From: GCA-2770975 sp050248915
Lineage (GTDB): Bacteria; Cyanobacteriota; Sericytochromatia; UBA7694
Assembly: GCA_050248915.1 (NCBI GenBank)
Contig: JBFWRL010000001.1
Location: 1 to 64,000 of the forward strand
Direction of reading: 5' to 3'
Length of the DNA stretch: 64,000 bases
Position numbers and translations under genes: made by a program. Shown piece after piece: positions 43,468-51,569 of the stretch. The notes below the pieces were generated by a model. That model saw nothing but the letters and a program-made list of their open reading frames with translations, did not search any database and was not told where the DNA came from. The number at the start of each line of letters is the position of its first letter. The first letter of the stretch is position 1.

Positions 43468-45717
43468 ATGTTCAACGGCAATGTGAACTACAACAACCCG
43501 CAGATCCCCATGGCATCTACGGTTCCGGTCCAGGGCAGCCCGCCCCCGGTTTACGCACAACCCCCTCAGACCTATCAGCCCGCAGGTTTGCCGCAGCCCT
43601 ATGCTCCGCAACCGGCCTATGGGGCAGATCAGGCCCGTTTTTCTCCGCAAATGCCAGTAACTTCGCCCGCTCCTGCCGTTGAAGTGGGCCTCTTCGACAA
43701 AATGAAATCGTATTTCAACGATGTCTACCGCTCCGATGACAACCTGCGCGCTTATAAAGTTTTTCAGAGTGAAGTCGACAACAATCCGATGACCCTCAAA
43801 CCTGGCAGCGGAGACAAAACCCGCGTCAGCGACCTGCAACAGAAGCTGAATATTGCAGGTTTCAAAGCCAATGTGAACGGCATTTATGGCTATGCCACTG
43901 GCGAAGCCGTCAAAGAGTTTAAAGTCAAAATGGGCCTGAACGATGGCTATCTGGATGCCAATGGCAAACCTGCCGTCTCAGATATTGCCACCCCCCAGAT
44001 GCAATCCGTGTTGCAGTCGGTGGTCAGTCGCAAGCTCTCCGGTCAACCCGGCCCTGTCAATCCGTTGCCAGTCACCCAAGAAGACATGCTCTGGGCCCAA
44101 AATTTGATGACCCGCGTGCAAAATTTTGGCTATAAACCCAGCCAGCAAGAATACGATCGCTACCAAGACATTCTCGCGCGTCAGCAGCAGAATGGCGCTC
44201 CAGCCATGCCTGTTCCGGCTCAGCCCGCTCCACCGGTCTATGCCCCGGTTCAGCCAGCGCCCCCCGTCTACGCGCCCAATCCCACCGCGCCTGTTCAAGG
44301 GGCAGTAACCCAGCAGGAACTCGATTGGGCCATGCAGATGCAGGATCGGATTGTGCAGGGCTATCGTCCCAATCCCCAAGAAGCTGCCGCTTACGAAAAT
44401 ATTCAACAGCGCTATGCCGCTCAACAGCCCGCAGCCCCAGCTGCGCCACAGCCTTCGGGCCAATTGCGTCCCGTCACCCAAGAAGAGCTGGACTGGGCCA
44501 CACAAATGCAAGATCGCATTATCAAAGGCTATCGCCCCAGCCAAGCAGAAGCAGATCGCTATACAGATATTTTTAACCGCTATCAGAGTCAGCCCGCCAA
44601 CCCCGGCACACCGGCAGCTCCGCCCAAGCCCGAAAAACCGGCTTATGATCCCGGTGTGACCGCCCCCGTCGTGGTTGACAATACCGTCAGCGAGCAAGAA
44701 TTACAATGGGCCATGGATCTGCAGAAGCGGATTGATACCCAGGGCTATCGCCCGACTCAGCACGAAATTGCCCGTTACACGGACATCTATACCCGCTATC
44801 AGGCACAGCAGGCCCAACAGCCCGCAGCGCCGACCCAGCCTGCGGCCCCCACTGAGCCCCAGCAACCTGCGGTCCCCACCCAACCAGCCCAGCCGACCCA
44901 GCCCCAACAGCCAGCGGCTCCGCCTGTGCAACGGGGAGCCACCATGGATGAAATCCGCTGGGCCAATCAGCTCGAAGACAAAATGGCCAAAGGCATTCAA
45001 GCCAGCGCCGATGAGCTCTACCAATACAACCAGATTCAAATGAAGCTGGCCAATTATGGTGTGGCCTCGACCGCCCCTGCGGCCCCGGCCGCCCCCACAG
45101 CGGGCAGCCTGACCCAATCTGAAATTGACTGGGCCCTGCAATTGCAACACAAGGTGCAATTTGAAGGTTATCAGCCCAGCCAACAAGAGGTGGCTGCTTA
45201 TACCCAGATTTTTGCCCTTTACCAGCAGTTGTTGGCCAGCCAGCAGGCCCAACCCCAGGCCCCCATGCAGCCTGTTCAGCCCATTCAACCGGCTCAACCT
45301 GTTGCTCCTGCAGCCCCCACGGCGCCCATGGCCCCCGCAGCGCCAAGCGGCGCACGCCCGGTAACCCAGGAAGAAGTCCAATGGGCCACTCAATTGCAAC
45401 AATTGGTCCAGGGTGGCTATCAGGCCTCTGAGCAAGAAATTGCCACTTATACCGACATTTACAACCGCATGCAGGGAGGGGCCCCCACCGCCCAAGCACC
45501 AGCAGCCCCCGCAGCGCCAACGGCTCCCCAGGTAGGCCAGCCCGCCCCTGTCGCTCCCGGCAGTGTGATGGTCAATGTGGGTGCCACCGACCCCGAACTG
45601 CAATGGGCCTTGGAATTGCTCAATCGCTACCGCCAAGGCTACCAGCCCAGTGCCCCCGAACTGACCATGTATGAGCAAATCATTGGCCGCAAGGCTGTTC
45701 CCGGCGCAACACCGTAA
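43468..45717 (+). CDS. Peptidoglycan-binding-like protein with eight novel 38-residue repeats
   Basis: 749 residues, no signal peptide. After a Pro/Gln-rich start, residues about 95-190 resemble a PGB_1 peptidoglycan-binding domain (RVSDLQQKLNIAGFKANVNGIYG). Eight copies of a helical repeat follow, separated by Pro/Ala/Gln linkers. Consensus elements are TQxELxWAxQLQxRI, then GYxPSxxE, then YTDIYxRYQ. Copies start near nucleotides 44071, 44305, 44470, 44683, 44935, 45106, 45358 and 45583. I do not recognise this repeat. AAGGAAGG is five bases before ATG 43468. A strong terminator follows, so it is a single-gene unit. Confidence 0.85.
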   Translation: MFNGNVNYNNPQIPMASTVPVQGSPPPVYAQPPQTYQPAGLPQPYAPQPAYGADQARFSPQMPVTSPAPAVEVGLFDKMKSYFNDVYRSDDNLRAYKVFQSEVDNNPMTLKPGSGDKTRVSDLQQKLNIAGFKANVNGIYGYATGEAVKEFKVKMGLNDGYLDANGKPAVSDIATPQMQSVLQSVVSRKLSGQPGPVNPLPVTQEDMLWAQNLMTRVQNFGYKPSQQEYDRYQDILARQQQNGAPAMPVPAQPAPPVYAPVQPAPPVYAPNPTAPVQGAVTQQELDWAMQMQDRIVQGYRPNPQEAAAYENIQQRYAAQQPAAPAAPQPSGQLRPVTQEELDWATQMQDRIIKGYRPSQAEADRYTDIFNRYQSQPANPGTPAAPPKPEKPAYDPGVTAPVVVDNTVSEQELQWAMDLQKRIDTQGYRPTQHEIARYTDIYTRYQAQQAQQPAAPTQPAAPTEPQQPAVPTQPAQPTQPQQPAAPPVQRGATMDEIRWANQLEDKMAKGIQASADELYQYNQIQMKLANYGVASTAPAAPAAPTAGSLTQSEIDWALQLQHKVQFEGYQPSQQEVAAYTQIFALYQQLLASQQAQPQAPMQPVQPIQPAQPVAPAAPTAPMAPAAPSGARPVTQEEVQWATQLQQLVQGGYQASEQEIATYTDIYNRMQGGAPTAQAPAAPAAPTAPQVGQPAPVAPGSVMVNVGATDPELQWALELLNRYRQGYQPSAPELTMYEQIIGRKAVPGATP

Positions 45718-45731
45718 GTAAAGGACTTTTC

Positions 45732-45766
45732 CAAGCTCCAGGCGAATAACCTGGAGCTTGTGTTTT
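45732..45766 (+). terminator. Rho-independent terminator
   Basis: Perfect 11-bp stem CAAGCTCCAGG / CCTGGAGCTTG with a 7-nt loop, then TGTTTT. It ends the eight-repeat gene only 6 nt before the SpoIID start, so that gene's promoter is probably upstream and read-through regulated, or overlaps the hairpin. Confidence 0.9.
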
Positions 45767-45772
45767 AAACCC

Positions 45773-47125
45773 ATGAATCTGCGTATTTCAACCTCTTTAC
45801 AGGCCCTTTTTGCCCGACAACAGTCGGGCCCGGTTGCTTTGCGCCCCAGCATCAAGCCCGATGCCCCAGCCGAAATCCGCGATCGTCTGCATGTCGCTCC
45901 CCAGATTCAGTTAATGGGCCCGGTTCCCAGCGGCTCGATTTTTGCCAGCCAAGAGAGTTGGTTGCAAGAAATGCAAAAGGTCAAACAGGTCACCCCCAGT
46001 TTGGCTGAATTGCCCGATTTTGGCGTAACCCCACTGCGAATTGGCGTGGGTATCGGCTTGCAAACGGCCAGCTTTTCTTTTGAAAAAGGCCAACTCTGGG
46101 TCGACACCCCCGAAGGGAGTGTCTCGTTGGGTGCCTTTGAGAATGCCCGCTTTCAAATCACAGCTCAGCCCGGTGGTTTTCAACTCACCAGTGCTGAAGG
46201 CCAAGATTTGGGTCATTTTACAGGGGTCTTGCGCCTCGATGGCAATGACGGCCCGGTATCCATCAATGGCTCTCGCTACCGGGGCAGCCTGGAAATTCGT
46301 CCCCATCCCGAAAATGCCAACCGCTTCAATCTGATCAATACGGTCATGCTCGAAGACTACCTGCTCAGTGTGGTGCCGTCTGAAAGCCCTGCCTCTTGGC
46401 CGATTGAAAGCCTCAAAGCCCAAGCCATGGCAGCCCGAACCTATGCTGTGGCCAATTGGCGCAAACGCGAAGCCCTGGGCTTTGACATGAATGCCGACAC
46501 CTCAGATCAGATGTATACCGGCATTCAGGGCGAACAACCCGCTTCCAGCGTGGCCGTCAAAGCCACCCAAAACCAAATCATCGCCTTCCAGGGCAAACCC
46601 ATTACCGCCCTGTTTTTCTCAAGTTCGGGGGGTTCAACCGATTCCGCCAAAGAGGTCTGGGGCGTGGATTTGCCGTATATCCAACCTGTCAAAGACTTTG
46701 ATCAAGCCGCTCCGCGCTATCGCTGGGAAAAAACCATGACGCCGGGCCAGGTGCAAACAGCCTTGACCAAATTGGGCGTGAATGTCGGTAGCCTGCGCAA
46801 AATTGAAATCCTGGAAACCACGCCCCAAGGCCGGGTCAAACAGATCCGCTTCAGTGGCAGCACGGGCAGTGCCGAGGTGGATGCCAATAAATTCCGCTTT
46901 GCCGCTGGGCTCTCCAGCACCCGCTGGACAGTGGCCGCAGAGGGGCAACCTCCCCGTAGTTTTCGCTTTGATGGCGGCGGTTGGGGCCACGGTCTGGGCA
47001 TGTCGCAGTGGGGCGCACGGCAAATGGCGGCTGACGGCAAAAATGCCTCAGAAATTATCCACCACTACTACACAGGGGTCGAAATTCAGGCCCTCAAAGC
47101 CGAAGACCCAGCTTTAGGGATTTAG
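45773..47125 (+). CDS. SpoIID/LytB domain protein
   Basis: 450 residues. The SpoIID domain (about 170-440) shows YRGSLEIRP, MLEDYLLSVVPSESPASWPIESLKAQAMAARTYAV and GWGHGLGMSQWGARQMA. SpoIID of Bacillus is a lytic transglycosylase acting on denuded glycans; the fold is also common in cyanobacteria and other non-sporulators, where it is linked to cell-wall remodelling. No signal peptide is visible, which is odd for such an enzyme. The ATG at 45773 lies directly behind the terminator and has no clear ribosome site. The 3' end overlaps the cytochrome gene by 12 nt on the other strand. Confidence 0.88.
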   Translation: MNLRISTSLQALFARQQSGPVALRPSIKPDAPAEIRDRLHVAPQIQLMGPVPSGSIFASQESWLQEMQKVKQVTPSLAELPDFGVTPLRIGVGIGLQTASFSFEKGQLWVDTPEGSVSLGAFENARFQITAQPGGFQLTSAEGQDLGHFTGVLRLDGNDGPVSINGSRYRGSLEIRPHPENANRFNLINTVMLEDYLLSVVPSESPASWPIESLKAQAMAARTYAVANWRKREALGFDMNADTSDQMYTGIQGEQPASSVAVKATQNQIIAFQGKPITALFFSSSGGSTDSAKEVWGVDLPYIQPVKDFDQAAPRYRWEKTMTPGQVQTALTKLGVNVGSLRKIEILETTPQGRVKQIRFSGSTGSAEVDANKFRFAAGLSSTRWTVAAEGQPPRSFRFDGGGWGHGLGMSQWGARQMAADGKNASEIIHHYYTGVEIQALKAEDPALGI

Positions 47126-47641
47126 TTTGGCGCCTTCGGCAATCCAACGCCCGATCAGGGCTCTTTCAGCTTCGGGCAAGCCCCCGGGAGGCATGCTCTT
47201 TTGTTCAACAACACGGACATTGATGCGTGGGACCGCCTGCAAAATTTGCTCAGAGCTGCGCAAACTGACGCCGCCATTCAAGCCATGGCAGGTTGAGCAG
47301 CGCAGGTCGATGATCTGGCTGATGGTCTGAAAGGCCACAGGGCTGGGTGTTGCTTGGGGGGGCGGCTCTGGTGTTTTGGCGGGCAGCGCTGATGGAGAGA
47401 GTGTGGGTTGCGAACTGGGACTGGCAATAGGGGTGGCCACGGGCGTTGCTTGGGATGGGGATGGAGAAGCTTGTCCTGAAGGTGATACAGAGGGCTGAAC
47501 AGAAGGTGTTGAAACAGGGGTAGCCGAGGGACCGACCGTCGGCCCTGACACTTGCACACATCCGGCCAAGCAGCACCCAGCCCCCATCCAGCCAAGCAAC
47601 AGCAGATAACGCAGAAATGGCCATTCAATCCTATTTTTCAT
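47114..47641 (-). CDS. Mono-haem c-type cytochrome lipoprotein
   Basis: 175 residues. N-terminal hydrophobic segment ends in a lipobox LAGC (about 24-27), so the protein should be lipidated. A Pro/Ser/Thr-rich spacer (28-100) carries a small C-terminal domain with CSTCH haem attachment and a probable distal Met in KSMPPGG. This resembles the class of cytochrome domains found in planctomycete-type and quinol-oxidase-associated proteins. The start at 47641 has AGGA six bases upstream; in-frame ATGs at 47653 and 47656 are alternatives. Confidence 0.83.
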   Translation of the reverse strand: MKNRIEWPFLRYLLLLGWMGAGCCLAGCVQVSGPTVGPSATPVSTPSVQPSVSPSGQASPSPSQATPVATPIASPSSQPTLSPSALPAKTPEPPPQATPSPVAFQTISQIIDLRCSTCHGLNGGVSLRSSEQILQAVPRINVRVVEQKSMPPGGLPEAERALIGRWIAEGAKLNP

Positions 47642-47752
47642 GTTTTTCCTCATCATGCAAAGCCTCACAGTACTGACAGATCGCTCTTTCAGAATTTACC
47701 ACGGCCAGCCCCAAGTCCCAAGCAAAACGCTCAATTCTGCTAAAATGTCGGC

Positions 47753-49030
47753 ATGAGTATCAAAGTCGCCCTGCTGGGCTTTTCCAATGTGGCCTATCGC
47801 ACCGCCTTGCGTTTGCATGAAGCAGAGGCCGAAGTCTTGTTTTTTGCCCACGAAAATGACAGTTACGCGCTTTCTTCCCTGCCCGATACAGTCCAGCAAC
47901 GGCTTCTGCCCTATTTACACCCCCAAAACCTGCCGCTCGAACTCCAGAGCTGTGACGCGGTGATCATTGCCAGCGAAGATGAACAATTTAATTTACATGC
48001 CACCTTGCAATTGCACTCAGATTGCCCTGAGATGCGGATTGTCGCCCGCTGCTTTAATCTCGATTTGGGCCGCGAAATCGAAACACGCCTGCCCCACGTA
48101 CGCGTCTTAAGTGTCTCGGATCGGGCCGCCCCTTTTTTTGCTGCCACCGCGTTCAGCGATGGCGTGCTCGCGGCCTGGAAAGACGAGAGGGGTCTGAACG
48201 CCCGTCTAGAAACACCAGAAGGGGTCGCCACCCGGACCTTGCTGGCCACCGACTTTCACAAGGCCCAGCCAATACCAGAACGCCAACGCCGCTCCCGACT
48301 CAAAACAAAAGCCAAACCCGACACGCTGCTTATGGCAGTTTTACTTGGACTCTTTGCCGTGATCGCGCTCGGCAGCCTCTTTTTTTGGTTGCGCCATGGC
48401 CTGCCGCTGGGAGACGCCCTCTATTTTGTCGTGACCACGCTGACCACCACGGGGTACGGCGACTACAGTCTGAAAGACTTTCCTTTTACCAGCAAATTGG
48501 TGGGCATGGGCCTGATGTTAAGTGGTGCAAGTCTTTTTGCGATTCTCTTTGCACTGCTGACCGACAAACTCTTTCAGCTGCGCCTGGAGTCGCTGCTCGG
48601 GCAAGGTCGGGTCAACTTATCTGGACATATCATTGTCTGTGGCGCAGGAGATGTGGGTCTGCGCGTGATTGAAAATCTGCTCTGCACGGGTGCCGAAGTG
48701 GTGGTACTCGAAAAAAATCCCGAAGGGCGTTTTAACCAATATCTGCGTGCTGCGGGTCTGCCCCTTTTAATCGGCGATGCTCGCCTGCCAGAAACCCTGG
48801 AACGGGCAGGCATTACCCGTGCCCAAACCATTCTCTGTGCCAGTACCCAAGACATGGTCAATCTCGAAATGGCCCTCAATGCCCGCCAACTCAACCCCCA
48901 TCTGCGCATTGTGGTGCGGGTCTATGACCGGGATTTTGCCGAACAAATGCACCGTTATTTTGGCCTGGATGTGGTTCTCAGTTCTTCAGCCATTGCCGCC
49001 CAGGCCTTTGCCGATGCCGCCCTGAATTAG
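47753..49030 (+). CDS. Potassium channel with RCK domains on both sides of the pore
   Basis: 425 residues. A degenerate nucleotide-binding TrkA-N-like domain (1-165), two transmembrane helices with the selectivity filter TTGYGD at 232-237, then a C-terminal RCK/TrkA-N domain (about 293-425) with the intact GAGDVG motif. Filter sequence makes it a K+-selective channel. The N-terminal domain has lost the usual GxGxxG, so only the C-terminal one probably binds NAD or ATP. Stop shares TTAG with the VKOR-DsbA gene. Confidence 0.88.
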   Translation: MSIKVALLGFSNVAYRTALRLHEAEAEVLFFAHENDSYALSSLPDTVQQRLLPYLHPQNLPLELQSCDAVIIASEDEQFNLHATLQLHSDCPEMRIVARCFNLDLGREIETRLPHVRVLSVSDRAAPFFAATAFSDGVLAAWKDERGLNARLETPEGVATRTLLATDFHKAQPIPERQRRSRLKTKAKPDTLLMAVLLGLFAVIALGSLFFWLRHGLPLGDALYFVVTTLTTTGYGDYSLKDFPFTSKLVGMGLMLSGASLFAILFALLTDKLFQLRLESLLGQGRVNLSGHIIVCGAGDVGLRVIENLLCTGAEVVVLEKNPEGRFNQYLRAAGLPLLIGDARLPETLERAGITRAQTILCASTQDMVNLEMALNARQLNPHLRIVVRVYDRDFAEQMHRYFGLDVVLSSSAIAAQAFADAALN

Positions 49031-50172
49031 GGGCGTTTGAGTTGGCCACCGGCCTGGAGCAAAAGCGCTTTAAACTCAGGGTAAGGCAGAATCCCGGCCT
49101 GTTTTTTGCCGTTGATAAAATAGGCGGGGGTGCTGTTGACCCCGCGAAAGAGTCCCTCTTGAATTTCGTTTAAAACAGCCGCATGTGATGCTTGACTTGC
49201 CATACAGCTCTGGATTTGCGCAAATGGCAACTTCAACTCACGGCTGAGTCTGCCCCAGGTTTCTGACGAAAGCCCTTCATGCCCCACATGCAGGGCTTCA
49301 GCCGCCTGCCAAAATTGACCCTGCAGACCCGCACATTTGGCAAAATACGCCGCTTGGCAGGCCAAGGGGTGCATTTGGCGCTCGCCCAAAAGGCGGTTGC
49401 ATTGGCGATCAAGGGGAAACTCCTTGCGAATCAAGCGCAGATTGGCAAATTCCTGCAGGGCCTGTTGCAAGGTCGGCTCAAACTGAGCACAATAAGGGCA
49501 TTGGTAATCGGAGAAGACCTCCAGCACAACCCCTGCCTTGTTTGCTTCGGCCCCGACACTGGCTTGCCAGTTTTGGGGGTCAAAATGCCCCTGAGGATAA
49601 GCCAACAAGGCCTGTGGAGTGGCGCGTTGTGCAGGCAGCAGCGGGTGAAAAACCAAATAGGTAGGTATCAGAATTCCCAAACTGAGCCCCAAATAGACAA
49701 AAACAGGCAACGGCAAAAGTCCCAGATTTTCAAACAGGCGCGCAGAAGGGAGGCGAAGGGTTAAAAATAGCAAGCCAGCTGTCGCCCCCCAATTGATCAG
49801 ATAGGTCAACAGACAATAGAGACAGATCAGCTGCAATTCCTGTTTGGTGATCCAGAAATAATACAGGCTCACGCCCGAAAACAGCCCATAGATCAATAAA
49901 AGTGGCAGTCGCAGGTCTTTGGCACGGTTGAAACACAAATAGGCCAACACCCAGGCGTAACCCAAGAGCCCCCAGGCGGCGACAGGAATCCCGAGCAAAA
50001 AAGCATAAGTGCTGCGGGCCACAGCACTGCAATCAAAGGTCGCGTTGAGATTACATTCGGCAGCCCCCGTGCCTGTCAAAACCGCATAGTCGAGCAAAAG
50101 CAAGCGCAGCGAGAGCAAGAGGCCCAAGCCACTCAGGCAAAAGAAAATCCAGAAGAAAAGGCGTTTGTGCAT
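49027..50172 (-). CDS. VKOR-DsbA fusion oxidoreductase
   Basis: 381 residues. N-terminal VKOR domain with four or more transmembrane helices holds loop cysteines C40 and C48 and the active-site pair C117-x2-C120 (CLYC). The C-terminal DsbA-like thioredoxin domain (about 195-375) has CPYC at 225-228 and the cis-Pro loop NSTPAYFING. Such fusions oxidise periplasmic thiols and pass electrons to quinone, replacing DsbB. All catalytic cysteines are present. Useful to an organism making cysteine-rich envelope proteins. Confidence 0.93.
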   Translation of the reverse strand: MHKRLFFWIFFCLSGLGLLLSLRLLLLDYAVLTGTGAAECNLNATFDCSAVARSTYAFLLGIPVAAWGLLGYAWVLAYLCFNRAKDLRLPLLLIYGLFSGVSLYYFWITKQELQLICLYCLLTYLINWGATAGLLFLTLRLPSARLFENLGLLPLPVFVYLGLSLGILIPTYLVFHPLLPAQRATPQALLAYPQGHFDPQNWQASVGAEANKAGVVLEVFSDYQCPYCAQFEPTLQQALQEFANLRLIRKEFPLDRQCNRLLGERQMHPLACQAAYFAKCAGLQGQFWQAAEALHVGHEGLSSETWGRLSRELKLPFAQIQSCMASQASHAAVLNEIQEGLFRGVNSTPAYFINGKKQAGILPYPEFKALLLQAGGQLKRP

Positions 50173-50232
50173 GAAATAAAACCCATAAAGCCACAGCTGT
50201 TTGTTTCACTGTCAGAATAACATGGGGTTAAA

Positions 50233-50799
50233 ATGACTTGCATGGGAATTATTTTAAATGGGCTCGGCCTGCTGTTCGTTACACTTTTGCCCGCGCTAGC
50301 GGCCCTGGCCGAAGGAACCTCAGCGCCATCCGCCATCTTTTTGCAGAATCAGGGCAAGTTCCTGCTTATTTTACATGCCCTGATGGCTGTGCTGCTGCTG
50401 GGCTCACTCACCCACAATCTCTTGATCAGCGCCCAGTATTTGCGGGGCAAATTCACAAAAATCCGCTTGGAAAAGCTCTATGTCAAAGTCAGTTTTGTGG
50501 CCTATTTGCTGACCTTTGGCCTCGGTGCCATTATTTACCCCAATTACCGCTACCATGTGCGGGAACGCTATTTTGATCTCAACATGCCCTGGGCCAGCAA
50601 CCTCTTTGATATCAAAGAACACTGGGCAGGCATTGGCTTGGCTCTGTTTTTGGCCTTTTTCTTGCTCAGCCGGATCATTGCCCCCCAAAGCGATCGGCGC
50701 TTGCTGCTCTTTTATGTCTTTTTATCTGCCACCCTGGCAGGGATTGTCTGGTTCGGCTTTATTGCTGGACTGCTGCTCGTGAGTTACCGGAGTATTTAA
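50233..50799 (+). CDS. Integral membrane protein, four to five helices
   Basis: 188 residues. After a signal-like first helix, hydrophobic segments at about 40-62, 80-100, 122-145 and 160-185 alternate with short charged loops. Histidines in or next to helices (LILHALMAVLLLGSLTHN, DIKEHWAGIGLAL) recall haem- or copper-binding membrane proteins such as CopD or cytochrome b-like families, but no family is assigned. It is 1 nt from the next gene and forms a two-gene unit. Confidence 0.7.
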   Translation: MTCMGIILNGLGLLFVTLLPALAALAEGTSAPSAIFLQNQGKFLLILHALMAVLLLGSLTHNLLISAQYLRGKFTKIRLEKLYVKVSFVAYLLTFGLGAIIYPNYRYHVRERYFDLNMPWASNLFDIKEHWAGIGLALFLAFFLLSRIIAPQSDRRLLLFYVFLSATLAGIVWFGFIAGLLLVSYRSI

Positions 50800-50800
50800 G

Positions 50801-51151
50801 GTGAGCAAAGAAAAAAGCTATTTATTGCTGGTACTGGGAGTTCTGGCCTTCTCCGGCAGTTATTTTCTGAGTGAAATCTTCCCGTTTCCACTTTGGTGGT
50901 ATTATCCCCTCGACCAGCATTGGGAGTTTGGGATTGTCACCAGCCAAGGACTACGCATGGGCTGGTATGGGAAGCTTTTGTTAAGTGTCATTTTTAGCCT
51001 GGGTGTGTCTTTCTTCGCCAGCTTGGGGCTCAGATTCATGCCCAGCGATCCCCCAGAAGCACTGGTTGATTTTTTGACCCTGGCCAGCATGGGCATGACC
51101 CTGTTTTTGCTCTATTATATTGCCCGAATCCTATCAGGGGGAGCCGGATAA
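50801..51151 (+). CDS. Small integral membrane protein
   Basis: 116 residues with hydrophobic segments at about 7-28, 58-80 and 92-112. GTG start directly after the previous stop. No family recognised. Presumably works with the preceding membrane protein. Confidence 0.65.
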   Translation: MSKEKSYLLLVLGVLAFSGSYFLSEIFPFPLWWYYPLDQHWEFGIVTSQGLRMGWYGKLLLSVIFSLGVSFFASLGLRFMPSDPPEALVDFLTLASMGMTLFLLYYIARILSGGAG

Positions 51152-51157
51152 AACGGC

Positions 51158-51186
51158 TTGACAGCCCTCCAGGCCTGTAATACACT
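51158..51186 (+). promoter_or_regulatory. Near-consensus sigma70 promoter
   Basis: TTGACA (51158-51163), 17-nt spacer and TACACT (51181-51186). It fires toward tRNA-Lys but about 215 bp upstream, leaving a long leader. Confidence 0.75.
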
Positions 51187-51191
51187 AGGTG

Positions 51192-51400
51192 TAACTGCCG
51201 AGCGTTTGGGTGATAAGCTTGAGCGATGCTTGGCCAGTATGTGCACAAGATGTTTCTGGGCCATGCTTGTACGATGTACAAAGAATGTACAGACAATGTA
51301 CAGACGGCGTATAGACCATGACAGACTACGGCTTGATTGCGCAGGTATTTTTGAGCATCTGTCCCCTCAATCAAGAGCCCAGTGCTCCCTTTTACAACTA
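51192..51400 (+). other. Leader region, possible small RNA
   Basis: The stretch between the strong promoter and tRNA-Lys has no credible ORF. It holds the TGTACA array, an inverted repeat TTGATTG / CAATCAA (about 51331-51373) and GAGC-ccagt-GCTC followed by CCCTTTT near 51374-51394, a weak terminator. It may be a processed tRNA leader or an independent non-coding RNA. Confidence 0.35.
51268..51302. repeat. TGTACA palindromes at 11-bp spacing
   Basis: TGTACA at 51275, 51286 and 51297 with exact 11-bp periodicity, plus TGTACG at 51268. Each is a self-complementary hexamer, so all copies face the same side of the helix. Looks like a multimeric protein-binding site within the transcribed leader. 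Confidence 0.6.
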
Positions 51401-51406
51401 AATCGT

Positions 51407-51479
<73 letters not shown>

Positions 51480-51569
51480 CTTTTTTTGGAAAAGTATTTC
51501 AGCATCTGTATTCCAGATTTCAATTCAAATAGCCGGGAAAACCGGTCCTTCACGGAGTTATCCAAACCA

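Noticed and set aside
44687..45855. Two long antisense frames across the eight-repeat gene
   Set aside because: They follow the repeat periodicity of the plus-strand gene and are biased in composition.
51226..51321. 31-codon ORF in the tRNA-Lys leader
   Set aside because: No ribosome site and it runs through the TGTACA array; coding is unlikely.
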